In this document: positions 12,601 to 25,137 of the stretch, in pieces | How the letters are laid out: each line of letters begins with the position of its first letter | Numbering within the stretch: the first letter of the stretch is position 1 | From: Haliaeetus albicilla | Lineage: Eukaryota > Chordata > Aves > Accipitriformes > Accipitridae | NCBI RefSeq assembly: GCF_947461875.1 | Contig: NC_091490.1 | Location: 21,596,984 to 21,660,983 of the forward strand | Direction: 5' to 3' | DNA length: 64,000 nucleotides | The notes under the pieces: generated by a model | What the model was told of the DNA's origin: nothing | What the model saw: only the letters and a program-made list of their open reading frames with translations | Databases searched by the model: none | Made by a program: the position numbers and the translations under genes

Positions 12601-13144
12601 CTTATGTCTTATTATGGCAATTATGTTAGATAAAAGGAAATTACAAAGCCTGAGGTATGGGAAGGCTTTCATCACATCATGAAGTGCTCATATCTTAATC
12701 CCTCCCTAGGGGAGAACTTGCTTGACAAATACTATATGTAAGAGCCTACATAAGAGGATAAACAATTATTCATCTGCTGATAAATTCTGACAGATAGTCT
12801 TTCATATGCAACTTGAGTGAAAGACATCATCAGAAAGTCCTTGATCTGTTAATGGGCAAATAGCGCTCTAAATCCAAACTACCTTGAAAAACACTGAAAG
12901 CTTTAAAATGTAAATTTACATTTTTTCTTTGTCAGTGAGGTAATATCACTGAACTCTAAGCATCATATTGACACAGGACTGTGGGGGGTTTGTTTGTTTG
13001 TATGTTTTTTTTACTTTTTCACTCTGTTAATGTTTAGCAGAGTTATATTCATTCCCACTAAATTCAGCCTAAGTTCTCAAGCATTGCTTTTTGTCAGGGA
13101 GGCTGGCCACTCTCTCAGTTGAGAGAACAGGTTAAAACGAATCA

Positions 13145-13160
13145 TAATTAATTAATTAAA
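13145..13160 (+). repeat. TAATTA tandem run (homeodomain-type sites)
   Basis: Overlapping AATT units give three TAATTA-type homeodomain core sites in 16 bases. A small hairpin with a 6-bp stem (TCTCTC/GAGAGA) lies about 25 bases upstream. This may be plain AT-rich simple sequence. Confidence 0.5.
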
Positions 13161-13716
13161 TATACGAGAACCCAAAATTTCTTACCAAATGCTACACTTG
13201 TTCTTTAGTGAGAGTCATTGTGTTAATTTCAAATGACAAGCAGATAATATGGAAGAAAAAAGCAAAAAAAATCTGCAGCCTCCAACTATAATCCCATTAT
13301 GTAATGATTGCTGGAGTGTCCTAACTAAGAATTTCAGCTAGTCTCATTCCTTATAGAGACTGAAGAAATTTTTAGGGAAGGGACTCGGATGACTATACAA
13401 GTATATGTCATTAAACAGAAGCTAGAAATGGAAACAGTTGCAGTCTCCACAGCTTCTTTACTTTTGTCCTGCCAATCTGCAGGGAGAGAAGGTGGCTACT
13501 GCTGAAGATGAATGAGAGAAGTATTTTTCCTTTTCCGCCAGATCAATTATTTTTAGAATCACTGTGCAGCTGAGAGTTTGGGGCCTGCTATGATAGCAGA
13601 TCTGAAAAATCAGAATAACACACCTCTAGTGTACAAAAGGATAATGATTTTTAAGAGATTTAAAAATACATTAATGTATAAGAACCTGTCTTCCAAAAAT
13701 CTTCCACAGAAGCCAC

Positions 13717-13727
13717 GGGGGGGGGGG
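13717..13727 (+). repeat. 11-G homopolymer
   Basis: Eleven consecutive G in otherwise AT-rich intergenic DNA. Length is prone to sequencing error. Confidence 0.85.
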
Positions 13728-13968
13728 AAATGTAATAAAGGTTTTAACCATGTGATATGGCCACATTTTTCAGAAATTTATAGATATTTTGTGGAACAGC
13801 TTAGGGTTTGGGGTTTTTTTCCATTTTTGCCCATGAAATTAAACATTTAAAATAAAATTATAACAGTTCTTATTCAAAATGAACCCTCTATGCCAGATCT
13901 CTGAAGAATAATGATGCTAAAAATAAAAACGTTACCAGGGAAACTGAATGGAACAGAAATTAGCAATA

Positions 13969-14006
13969 GGGCCTGATCTGAAGCCACTGAAATAAATGGG
14001 AATAGG
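13969..14006 (+). repeat. Relic of an ancient amniote palindromic repeat
   Basis: The stretch GGGCCTGATCTGAAGCC followed by ACTGAAATAAATGGGA resembles one arm of a very old, widely dispersed amniote repeat. Its core is a palindrome around CATTGAAGTCAATGG, flanked by GATCAGGCC-type ends. Several other decayed copies lie in this window (15087, 18823, 20676, 21959, 55456, 56156). I cannot name the family with certainty. Confidence 0.5.
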
Positions 14007-17000
14007 ATCAAACTATACTGAAGAAAATAAATCTGTATTCCATAATTTCCTCCTTTCACATTTTAGTGTCTTCTGTTCCATGTTTGTGAAGAAATCAATT
14101 TCAGCTGAAATAACACATAAGCTGTCAATAGAATACAGGTTCCTAATATTCACTGGGCTGGGTACTGTGAATTCAGCAACAGGAGCTTTTGCATGGGCAT
14201 TTTTAAGAGGGCTCTAGCCTATTTTTGCTCCCTTGTCCTTTAAGGCTACAGACTAGAAACAGGAAACAGACTTCAATCGAGGAAATACTAGAAATGAGCA
14301 GAGAAGGAGACAATATAGCTGACTGCATGGGAGACCTGCAAGGCACATCTTAGCCTGGACTTCACCTTGTGGAAGAAATGTGACAACAGGGCCAGGTACA
14401 GGTAACGTGGCATCCCAGAATGATGAAGGAGAACACACAGCTGGCTGATGGAGGAAAGGGGCCAGTTGGTTGGATAACTGGCTCAGACAGAATGCAGAAA
14501 AGGAAGTTACTTCATGGGAAGGAGGAATGAGAGTGAAGTCCAAGTTCCAGTGCCCAGAATGAGGCAGACATTGCAAAGGAAATTCACTTGTAAAATGGTC
14601 TGCGTTTCCACATAAATATAAAGAAAGCAACAAGGATAAAAAGGACAAACTGGCTTCATTTGCCCTCAGAATTAAAAGGTATTGTCCTTAAGAACATTAT
14701 TTACCAACTTGATTTTTGTGTCATTGACAGCTGCTGTCATTAATTACTTGGCTAATACTTCCTGGTCCTGGGGCCATAGGCCATAACTCTACTTCTTTGG
14801 AGAGGCAGAACATGAAAAATGGGGAAAACCCCATCGAATAAAATCCACTTCACTTTGTTCCATCAATAACAGAAAGGCACAGCTGAATGCTAATGCTCTC
14901 AGGACCCCCAAAACTGTATTCTTACAGCACTAGGCCAAACATACAGATCTCATGCAAAAGAAGTGGCTTTTGTTAAAACCCCCTTCATTGTGTTATGATG
15001 AAACCAAAAGCCCAGATGCAGTAGTCTCTGTACAGGAACCACTCCAGTAGCAGCCCAAGAGACCAAAAATTTGTATATGCAAGTAACATTACTGCAGTCC
15101 ATGGGAATTCTTATATAATGATGCCCACACTAATGTGATCAAGATTCTGTAATTTTACTCCTGACACAGACCTGTTCTTGGATGCCACATTACTGCCTAT
15201 AACTGGCTAGTTCTGTCTTTTTATTCCATACTAGTTTCATAGCAGTATTTTCTTCCAGCAATATAGGAAATCTCAGAGTACCTTATTTTACTACAGCTGA
15301 TGAGGCTACTCTTTACATTCTTTCAAGCAAATTTCTTAATTTACTAGCAGGGTAGTGGGGAAGTAGAGACAGGAAAAAATTTCTGTTAAGTGATTCAGCA
15401 TTTCCTATTAAATCAAGAATGAGGTAGATTCTGCTCTTGTTTACATTGACACAATCACACTGATGTGTCGAGAGCTTTGTATAGGCAAAGGCAGAGGAAT
15501 ACTTCAGCTGTAAGTATATTACTGTTAAAGTGACAAGCATTGATTTTACAAAGTAGTCTGCCTGAGGACTTGTAGAGGAGTTAAATCACCTCTCTCTTCA
15601 GTGAAGAGAGAAGCAGGTACTCAATTATTTCTTAAATACAGTTTCAAACTCAAAACAGGACTTACTTTATGTAGATTTGCCTTAAGGTTTATTTTAAAGT
15701 GAGGGAGAATGTTGACATCTACAAAGCTGAAATAGTTTCCCCATCCATTTCTTCATAACAAGCTCAAAGGCTGGTTTACCTCTCTGTTCCAAATTCCCTG
15801 TTCCAAAGCCAATCTCCCATTTAGGAGTTAGTCCTGGACTTCCATATAAGGTTACTGCAATTATAATCCTTCAACAGCAAAAGCTTTACTCTGTTAGTAT
15901 CTCTGGTTATAAAACAAAACCAAAATACAGCTCCTGGCATGGCTTTTTTCAACTGTCTGAATGTCCTCATATGGCACAGTGAACAAGACTCTCAGTATCT
16001 ACTTGGCACCAACTGGCTACAAGAGATCCCCAAGCCTGGCCTGCAGTGCACTGATTTCCCCCTTAGTGTATGAGCTAATAACTTGAGTCAGCTTTACATA
16101 ACTAAAATTTCATCTGTTCTTTCACTTACATCAGCAACTCTTCCATCTTATGTTTCTAAATTCCTTCTGAGAAAGTCAAAAGGTGGAAAATTATTCAGGA
16201 TATATTTTATTAAGGGTCTAGATACTCTAATTTCAGCATACATATACACACATTCGTAAGGAGTATAGAGTCACCTACCACAAAGTAAAAAAATTAAATT
16301 TCTCCGTTTCTGAATGGGTTAGTCTGCTGCTATAAAATAGCCAATTAACTATTTTCAGATAGAAGACATTACTTCAGGATTAAATTATTTACAGAGAAGT
16401 ACAACTACTCCAGACTTGACATCTCCATCCCACATTTACTAATTTTAGCACCAATCTCACGCTTATTTCCTCACTTCACCCACGACTTCACTGTGGTATT
16501 GGAGATCTCTGCCACAATATCCATTCCTACTCAGTGGTGGCAGAAAGGCTCCCTTATTTGCGCAATTGCTCCCCAACTGCAGAAATCTTAATGTCTACAC
16601 CCTCCTTCAAAAGAGTGAAAGCTTAACACTTAACCAAAGTAACTACCTAAATACCTGTCTGCCCTTGAGGATCACAGTGTAAAACTCCTCTCTGCATCCC
16701 TAGACTTGTTCTAGATAAACCCTAGAAACAAAAATACCAAAGAAAATCTGTACTGTCTGTGACACTGACAGCTTCACACAAATCAAGACAGTCCGAACTC
16801 ACAGAGGGCACACTACCTGATAGGAGCACACTGCCATATATGAAAGCAGATGAACTCCACATCACAATGTCTATAGCACATTACATCTTCAAAGCACTGG
16901 AGTAGCATAATTCTTTGATCCTTGCAGCACAGTGGTGAGCTAAAAAAGGTTCATTATACCACTATGTACATAACATATACATAATAAACAAGAAGAAATA

Positions 17001-17829
17001 GCTATGAGGCTTGCTATGTTTACAGGGTCTTCTCAGACCTCTGATCATTTAGTTTCTCTTCTGCAGTTCAGAGGCTTACCTTTCAACACAGGTATAATGT
17101 AGGCTGCATTGGTATAAAAGTTTAAAAAAAAAATCCTGGCGTACTGGCCACACAGTGGCTTCCTGCCACTGAACCCCACATTCTAAGTTGTCTTACTTCC
17201 TCACCATTTAGGAACTTAGTGCCATGCTTTTTCAAACCATTACTCAACTTAATGCAGAACTAATCATGGCAGATCATCAGCTAACACTGAAAAGCCTTAG
17301 GGAGTTTACCTAATTCAGAGTTCTGAATCCTGCTGAAGAAGTCACTGTAACCCGCTATACAGAAAACAGCAGCAGTTTTTAACTGGCACTGCAGAAAGAT
17401 ATGGCACATGACAAAAGTTTAAAGTAGCAGAAACTCAGTGCAACCTTTTCTGCAAATAAATTTTCCTTTTTTATGAAAAATCTAAAATGAATAGCTCCTT
17501 TCACTTAAAACAATCATTAAAATATAAGGAGGTAAAAAACATGTGAGCGGGGCAGAAGCTTCTGACTTAGCCTCTAAACCCTTCTTTTCACTACCCACTC
17601 CTCCTGTGACACTTGCAAGAAATCTGCCAGTTTAAAACCTTAGATTGGGATGGAGGGGAAAAAAAAAAAGAAAAAACAAACAAGAAAAAAACCTGTAGGA
17701 ACATAGGTTTGAGAGAAAGTTGTAGGTCTTCAAGTCTAGGTTGCCTGCAAAAGCAAACACCCATGAAATAAATGTCTAGTTCTGGCATTTATGGTATAGA
17801 AAAATTAAATAAAATACATACAACATTAT

Positions 17830-18060
17830 GCAGTGAGACACAATAAATATGAGAGAATGAGCACTGAAGTACAGTAAGATAAGCAGCAGCAGCATCTGAA
17901 GCATTGGACAGAGACTAATTGCCCATTCATGTAGCTATAATATATAGACACATCACACGGCCAGTATTTTGGCATTGCTTATTAGCATTGCTGAACTCGC
18001 CAGAGTTATCTGCATTTGATTTGTCTGTGTCAAGCCTTACATTTGCACTTGGGTTTGCTT
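17830..18060. promoter_or_regulatory. Candidate conserved non-coding element
   Basis: Balanced, low-CpG sequence with clustered developmental-type sites, including TAATTGCCCATTCATG and paired GCATTGCTTATTAGCATTGC half repeats around 17970-17995. This is the texture often seen in deeply conserved enhancers. Nothing in one sequence proves conservation; alignment to other birds or mammals would decide. Confidence 0.25.
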
Positions 18061-18822
18061 GTGAGCCGTGAAACTCTGACCCTGCAACTGGATTTCCACC
18101 AGAGGAACTCTGTGCATAGGCAGGGACTCTGCAAAGGCACAGAAACTTTGGTGTAAAGATCCCTTTGCAGTTAAGTCCTTAGATTCTGAACAAGAATGAG
18201 CAGCATCTGTCTTATATTTGCACGAGTCCATGAGCCTTATCGAGACTTCTAGGTGTTACTGTAGCACAGGTATCTACTAAGCCGTAATAATTATTAAGCT
18301 ATCAGGTTTTTATTCTATTTCTTTTGGGTTATGTTTGTTGAAGTCAGCTGCACTATTTCTATTTTCAACTTTCTTGAAGATTTTAAACATGTCACTACAT
18401 TTTAAAGAAAGGAGTCTTAATTGTCTTTCATGCCTAAAGTACTCAGGTTTTTAAATTAGAAACAGTGAAGAAATTTTGAGCTGGAAAACAAAACTATTTG
18501 TCATTTCTATCTGATGGAATTTAGCAATTACAAAAGCAAATCAGAAAGAAACGTCTACCATTAAAATCCCAAAGTACAAAATGTTTATTCCTCTTGTCTG
18601 AGTTACGTTACATTGGTCAAGTAGGAGGGTAGGATTTTGCTCTTGTAAAAACATGATTCCACTCTTATGCATCTGGATTTGTCTCATGATTCATGATAAT
18701 TTGGCTGTGCTAAATCAACAGCAACCATTCCAGCTGTAAGAATGAAACCATAAGGAGTACTGAGAGATCATGTGGAAATCCTCAACTCTCAGAATATAAG
18801 TAGGTAATTCAGTATCAAAGAA

Positions 18823-18857
18823 GGTCTGATTCAAAGTCCAATGAAGTCAAAGGAAAC
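18823..18857 (+). repeat. Relic of an ancient amniote palindromic repeat
   Basis: CTGATTCAAAGTCCAATGAAG and the following TCAAAGGAAAC resemble the arm of the old repeat whose core is CATTGAAGTCAATGG. Decayed; about 35 bases recognisable. Confidence 0.45.
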
Positions 18858-19278
18858 AGCTTTTTAAAGGAATTTTGGATAAAACTGTGTGAACTCAAGA
18901 AACTGGTTAGCTCAATGATATTTTCGTCATCATTAATTGTTTGAACAGGAACCCAAATTAATTCTATACAGTTATTCAGTGTGTGCATTTGCATTGTTGC
19001 AAACCTATACTTCTCATACTGGCTTTGCTTGTCACTCAGTCACAAAAGTCTGAGAGACCCCATCAGAACCCAGACACTGTTATGAATTAGTCATAGTGAA
19101 ATGTCTACCACTGAGTATTACAAATCCCATTTCATTCGAAAGACTGGCTTGCATTAAAGCATCTACGCCATAGTCAAAGGGTTGGTGCAGCAAAGAAGAG
19201 ACAAGGCTGAGAGCATGATGACTGCTATAAAAATGAAAACCCCATCTCATAGCTTGTTTCCATAGTCATCACTGTGGA

Positions 19279-19283
19279 ATATT
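19279..19283. repeat. Left target-site duplication of solo LTR (ATATT)
   Basis: ATATT directly before the LTR's 5' TGTCCTGG; repeated exactly at 19866-19870. Five base pairs is the size made by ERVL-type integration. Confidence 0.85.
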
Positions 19284-19865
19284 TGTCCTGGTTTTCAGCT
19301 GGGATAGAGTTAATTGTCTTCCTAGTAGCTGGTACAGTGCTATGTTTTGAGTTCAGTATGCAAAGAATGTTGATAACACTGATGGTTTCAGTTGTTGCTA
19401 AGTAACGTTTAGTCTAAAGTCAAGGATGTTTCAGCTTCTCACGCCCAGCCAGCAAGAAAGCTGGAGGGGCACAAGAAGTTGGCACAGGACACAGCCAGGG
19501 CAGCTGACCCAAATGGCCAATGGTGTATTCCATACCATGTGATGTCACATCTAGTATAGAAACTAGGGGGTGTGGGGGCGGAGGGATCGCCGCTCAGGGA
19601 CTAACTGGGTGTCAATCAGCAGATGGTAAGCAATTGCACTGTGCATCATTTGTACATTCCAATCCTTTCATTATTACTGTTGTCATTTTATTAGTGTTAT
19701 CATTATCATTACTAGTTTCTTCTGTTCTGTTCTATTAAACCGTTCTTATCTCAACCCACAAGTTTTACTTCTTTTCCCGATTTTCTCCCCCATCCCACTG
19801 GGTGCGGGGGGAGGGAGTGAGCAGCTGCATGGTGCCTAGTTGCTGGCTGGGGTTAAACAACAACA
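19284..19865 (+). mobile_element. Solo LTR of an avian ERVL-type endogenous retrovirus
   Basis: A 582-bp long terminal repeat beginning TGTCCTGG and ending in ACAACA, so with TG...CA ends, flanked by perfect ATATT duplications. Inside are a CRE-like TGATGTCA (about 19540-19547), a degenerate TATA box (TATAGA, 19555-19560) and an ATTAAA poly(A) signal (19734-19739), in the order of U3 then R/U5, which sets the + orientation. The opening TCCTGGTTTTCAGCTGGGAT and the closing CATCCCACTGGG region match, from memory, an LTR family abundant in many birds. No internal gag, pol or env sequence or second LTR adjoins it, so the provirus was removed by LTR-LTR recombination. The intact duplication suggests a fairly young insertion. 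Two short ORFs inside are not genes. Confidence 0.88.
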
Positions 19866-19870
19866 ATATT
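19866..19870. repeat. Right target-site duplication of solo LTR (ATATT)
   Basis: Exact copy of the ATATT at 19279-19283, immediately after the LTR's terminal CA. Confidence 0.85.
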
Positions 19871-20675
19871 ATTCAGACGATTAGAGTCCTCTGTTGTTCC
19901 TCCTCCCATTCTTCTCCATGTCTCCTTTTAGAAGATGTTGGGAAAAGCAGAAATGTACATTTCAGTGCAAATATTTGCTCAAGGGCATTGACCTCAACAG
20001 ATTCATTCAACACATGATGAAGTCTGTACACAGGTCTAGGGCCAGAGCTGGTTTAATGCTATGTGTACCCATACTAGTGTTAGACTTTCCAGTTGTAGTG
20101 TCAACATACTGACAGGTTTATTAAAAAATTCCTCACCCTTAGTCTGGAAATCACTACTTGTTCAAAATAAAGGTATTCAAGGAGCAGTCTATGTGGCACC
20201 AATAAATACAGTATGAGTCCGAATCAAAGAACCCCCCTCTTGTATTTATAACCCTACTTGCATTTCTAACCTCCTCCTCCCCGCTACGTAACTTGCTTTT
20301 TTCCTTCCTTACTGCAATCAGAAGCAATGCTAACCTCTCTAAATCCAAGGATTAAACCAGGGTACATTTGCCAAGAACTTTGGCAAAATGCTTAGCACAT
20401 GTAGTAGCTTATGTATGCAGGACACCACACTGCAGTTTTGGGGCTTTTTGGTAGTAAAAATTGTCACCAATCTCCGGAATTAAAAAGTAAAACTAGAGAA
20501 GTCAGAATAGGTGAAGGATACAATAGAAATCCTGGTTCAAATGCGTGCCTCACCAGATGTAACTGCTTTGTCTAAGCCAAGAAAATACAAGTCTTTCATC
20601 TTGCAAACAGTATAAAATATTTGATCTTTTAAGAATCAAATCAGATTACAATGGCCAAATTAAGAATTAATTTAT

Positions 20676-20720
20676 CCCAGTGTAATCTCAAGTAACTTCA
20701 ATGCAGTCAATGGAGCCCCA
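20676..20720 (+). repeat. Relic of an ancient amniote palindromic repeat
   Basis: CCAGTGTAATCTCAAGTAAC followed by TTCAATGCAGTCAATGGAGC keeps the central CATTGAAGTCAATGG-like palindrome and the CCAGTGTAA arm of a related old family. Confidence 0.45.
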
Positions 20721-21958
20721 CAAATGACAGTGGCTGTTATGCCAGATTCACATTAAATGATTCTGCAATCACTTTCATTTAGTCACCTAACAAGTAAAAT
20801 GATGCTGGCAGCTCTCTGAGCATTATTTTCTCTAAAATGTTATTGATTTTTGTTTTCTGGAATATGACAGAACGGTTCACAATATAGGTGTTAATCAGTG
20901 ATTTTTAATGGCTATTCCTTTTACACACATTTTTGGTTCTCGGGCCAGATTTCTATATCCAACCCAAACACAGCTCAATATCATTGTTATCATTTATCAT
21001 TTGTTCAGTGTTGTCATTGTGGGCTAAACCTTTTCAAGTTGATGCCCCAGGGTTCATGCACAAATTTGCAAACTCAAGGGTGGATTTTCATAATGTGTTA
21101 TCGACAGCATTTGCATCTTCTGTGTAATTACTCTAGCTCAAATAAAACGTAGACATAAGGACCCCAGAGCACAGTATTCTCCTTCCTTCCCTTTTTAAAA
21201 TATTTGTATTGACTTTCAGCAGAGTAGATATTTTTTAATCAATTTAAATGTAATTATTTTTGCAGAAACCCTAGTTTAGATTTACAGACATAACCATTTA
21301 CTTTGTTTTACATGCCAACTCCGCTGCTTGGGAAGAGAAACAATAGGTGATTTATATCTCCTTCCACCTTTCTCTCCCGCGTGTCCTCAACACATCTCTC
21401 TGAATGCCAGGAATCAAAGTGTGCATGCTATCAGTTCAACGCCTTAAGTTAAATTAACAACAAAACAAAAATCCCAACTCTGAATTGGTCGCTTCTGAGT
21501 CATGTATGCATCAAAATGCTTAGTAGCCATGTTAATATAACTTATTTCCTAAGCATTATATATATTGTAATATCGCTACCAAAAAATAATTATTCACTAC
21601 ATATGCCTCTTTGTCTTTACAGTATAGGCACTGGAGCCTGTTCAAAATTTTGAGAATACCTGGATAAGGCTGGGGGAAGGAAAGGAATCTGGAGAATTTT
21701 GTCTCAGTTTCTGTGGTCCCACTTGTAAGAGACTGAAATGACAAGTTTGGGGTGATTCAGATACGTCCTTCTTTCAGAAAAAGTCAAACATTGAATACCA
21801 ACAAGTTACATCTCCTCCAAGATTTCTTATATAGCAGAGTTGGTTGCAGTGTCAGGAAGCAAAACATCAGATGACTACTTTCAAATGCAGATCCTTGTCT
21901 GCTCTTGAAAAGTAATTAAGGCTGAATTTACAACTTGGAGGGAGGTCACCTGCTACTG

Positions 21959-21990
21959 TGCCTGATTCTACAGAAATGAACTCAATGAGC
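21959..21990 (+). repeat. Relic of an ancient amniote palindromic repeat
   Basis: GCCTGATTCTACAGAAATGA followed by ACTCAATGAGC resembles the GCCTGATTCTG...GAAGTCAATG arm of the same group of old repeats. Weak. Confidence 0.35.
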
Positions 21991-24166
21991 CAAGTGGCAC
22001 TGCTCACATTCCCCCAAAAAAGTAATGACACATTTTCCCTCTCCCTCCTGGGAGCCCAGTCTGATGTGCCCTATTTCTATGACCTGTTCTTAAAGAGGAA
22101 AATAAGGCTGGGTCTAGGCCAGGTCCTCAAACTTTGAAATCAGTCAACAGTATTATTTACTGAAAAGCTAGTGTTCTGTAACATCAAGTAAAAATAAAAG
22201 CTCGCATTGCAATTAGAAACAATAAGCTAATTAGGAGGTAGGCTTACAGTATTCTTGAAAGATTTTGAGGGACTGTAGGTTTTACAGTCTTAAATAAATG
22301 CGCACTGTTGTGGGCAAGATCTTGAAATTGATAAAAGTAATCAAGACCCTGTATATTTTATGTGGCTTGTATGTGTTGGTAACCTGATATACAGATGGAA
22401 GTTACCATTCAAAGGAAATGCCCTGCAGTCATCTGCAATAACCTGGAAGTACAGGAGGGAAAATAGGCTGATGACATTTTATAACTTCATTTCATTTGAT
22501 ATAGATAGACAACAAATACCTGTAAAATAGCCATTTATACATATATACAACTGTTTCCCTGTCTAAATGTAAACTATAGGTTATTATAATTTTCTGTAGT
22601 CAGGCTCCTGTCAACACTGGGTGCTAAGGGCATTCATTTCCTCTCCTACGTCTTTTCCATACATCCTTCCATACACCATACATCTTTTATTTTCTTTTTT
22701 TTTCTTCATTGTCTGCAGTGTGGGTCTAATCCACCAGTTTCAGGGAATGCTGGATTGTATTTTACACAAAGAATTTCAGCCTAGTACAGTTTAAACAAAC
22801 AAAGATCTGAAAAATTTCCATGAGATGAAGCACCCACAATGCAACTGGGTACATCAGCACACTGAAGCTGATGGCATTGCATTGAAAAAAGTCCACATAA
22901 AATAAGAATTTAGAGCAAGATTCAAAAGAAAGATGTCAATGGACAAAAGCAGATGCGCTAGCTACAAAAAGTTAATCATGAAATGAAAACCAGACAGTTT
23001 CACAGGTAAACTACCATGCAACTTCATAGCTTCAAATAAACTGAAGTCTTTTACTCTGTCTTCATCCTTCTACCCTCCATATATCCTTCTTATCTGTCAA
23101 ATAATGACCAAATAATTCCCTTTCACTGTCTGTTAAGTCTTTTTCTTCACTAACATCACCTCACCTACTTGTTGCACCAATTCTTTTCTCTCCTTTCAGA
23201 GTTCATGACCAGTTACTGTTTGTTCCATTTCTTCTTCTAATTTACCTTCTCATCATAATGTTCTTTACCAGATGTATTAAGCAGTAAGTATTCATTACTT
23301 CTAAATGTTTTTAACAGTGATTCTATGGAGCCTGTGGGTGTTAGTATAATGGCCTGTCAAAAAGTGCATAAAAGATTTATAACCTATATCCTCTTATATG
23401 TATTTCAGGTGGTAAATATTAGCTGCAAACTTCACTTGTGCTTGAATTAGGAAACGTTTTTTCAGGGGCTTGTGTGAATGTAGAAAGGCTGCTCTAAATA
23501 AATAAATAAAGAGCATGTTTGGGACTAGTGTTTTGATTAACTTGATCCCAAAGAAGAGAACTGGCATGGAGACAATTCATTCCATGAAAAGGCTGAATTT
23601 TTTTTTCCCCCTGCTTTTATGTTTTGCCATTTAGAGGGATATGCACTTGGAAACATCATTGTGAACAGAACTATGCATATTAGACCACAACCAGCAATGA
23701 ACAATTGTGCACTAATTCTGGCTCATCAACGTCAACAGTAGGATCCAGGTAATAGGGGTAACTCCTAAATGTCAACTGAACAGCAAAATACTGTCAGCAG
23801 CTGCTCGTCTCCTTTTCCATGCTATGGATACAGCAGCACCACATGCTTCTGCTTGCATGTTCACACACACCAAACAGAGAGAACAAGTGCTTGCTGGGTA
23901 CCTAAGCTCACAGCAGCAGCCTAGTAATTTGCTGCATGTCCTTTCCCATTGCATGTGGTATATGAAATGTTAGGCTGGTCTGCAAAGCATTTATGAGCAC
24001 TTCAGTCTCTCTGAGAAAAATAATCTGATCTTCTGGATTGTGGGATTAAAAGCAAATATTTCTGAAGGAGCAAGTGTCCATACTTTAAAAATTACATTAT
24101 ATGGTAGATTGTAAAGAAACCCTAGATAAAGCATGTCTGCTGATGCAGTAAGTTAACAGAATGTTG

Positions 24167-24203
24167 TGTTGGGGTCCGTGTGTCATGTTGGGGTCTGTGT
24201 GTC
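24167..24203 (+). repeat. Two-copy 19-bp tandem repeat
   Basis: TGTTGGGGTCCGTGTGTC is followed after one base by the same 18 bases with one change (CCG to CTG). This looks like a recent short local duplication in non-coding DNA. Confidence 0.85.
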
Positions 24204-25137
24204 CTGCATCATTGCCAAACATTCACAGTATCAGTTTCAATGAAATTTCCATCTGTTCAGTGTCTTTACTGCACTAGAGGAGATTCTTATTTATATCCAT
24301 GTTTGAGGCATTACTATATAGCCTATATGTACGTGGTTAGAAGACAGGAAGTTGAATAAACTTTACCATTTTGTACAATTCAAAGCAAAAATTCAAATGT
24401 AAATTGTTCTTCCGTTCAGTAATCTTTTAATCTCATTCACACTTTTCTATTTTACCTAAAATTGTCAGCAGTTATTTTTAAGTCTGTACTGCAGAAATGA
24501 GTACCTACCTAAAGCCAAAAGCACAATCTGATGTAGTTTGTTTGCCCGAGAAGCAGCTCTGTACACCTAATAGTTAACACAAGATCAAATAAACTTTGCC
24601 CTCCTACTCCTGAAAAAATCACCTCAGCGGCTCCCACTTGCTTTATTTTCTCTTCTGTGCATTCTACTGGCAAACTACAAACAACCTGTTTTCTCCCAGC
24701 AACACCTTACCTTACCAGCAAGCCCATATGCTTCTGTGACATCCAATGACTGTATACAAGAATGTCTACTGAGAACACTTGAAAACATAATATTATGTAA
24801 CACACACAGATAATAAAAAGGTGCAGAAGAGGATATTACTATTTTGTGATATAAAATATCATTAGTATGCAAAATACAAAGTTATAAAACAAGGACAGAC
24901 TGCAGCTTTTAGCACAAAATGATAAAATTATAACTGCCTATAATACAAATAAGATTCATAGCCAGCAAGAGTTGTGGAAAGAACCATACATTAGCTTTTC
25001 TGAATGGCTTAACTAAAGTTCATGAGAAAATGGAAGATAACCTGCAAGAAAAGCAAGTGATAGCACGAGTCCATGTAAATTATCAGACATCACATTTAAC
25101 ACCTAGCTAGCACAGCCTCCATCATTTTTCACATAGC

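Larger units (their letters stand above)
5701..13960. other. Intergenic, no gene seen
   Basis: AT-rich sequence with no supported exon. It contains a CA/TG-rich patch (6256-6288), a purine-to-pyrimidine switch (6627-6691), an A run near 10443-10460, a TAATTA-rich run (13145-13160) and an 11-G run (13717-13727). About 9700-9900 has the uniform, motif-rich look of conserved non-coding DNA, but conservation cannot be judged from one sequence. All ORFs are short and look like chance. Confidence 0.6.
14007..19278. other. Intergenic, no gene seen
   Basis: No supported exon. It holds two further weak relics of the CATTGAAGTCAATGG-type repeat (15087-15110 and 18823-18857) and a possible conserved non-coding block at about 17830-18060. 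The rest is AT-rich sequence without repeats I can recognise. Confidence 0.6.
19871..25137. other. Intergenic, no gene seen
   Basis: No supported exon. It contains two faint relics of the old palindromic amniote repeat (20676-20720 and 21959-21990), an AAAT microsatellite-like run at about 23497-23511 and a two-copy 19-bp tandem repeat (24167-24203). All ORFs are 60-84 codons and unrecognised. Confidence 0.6.

Noticed and set aside
19520..19738. 72-codon frame with a hydrophobic end inside the LTR
   Set aside because: It lies wholly in LTR sequence where no protein is encoded in this family; the hydrophobic run comes from a T-rich stretch.
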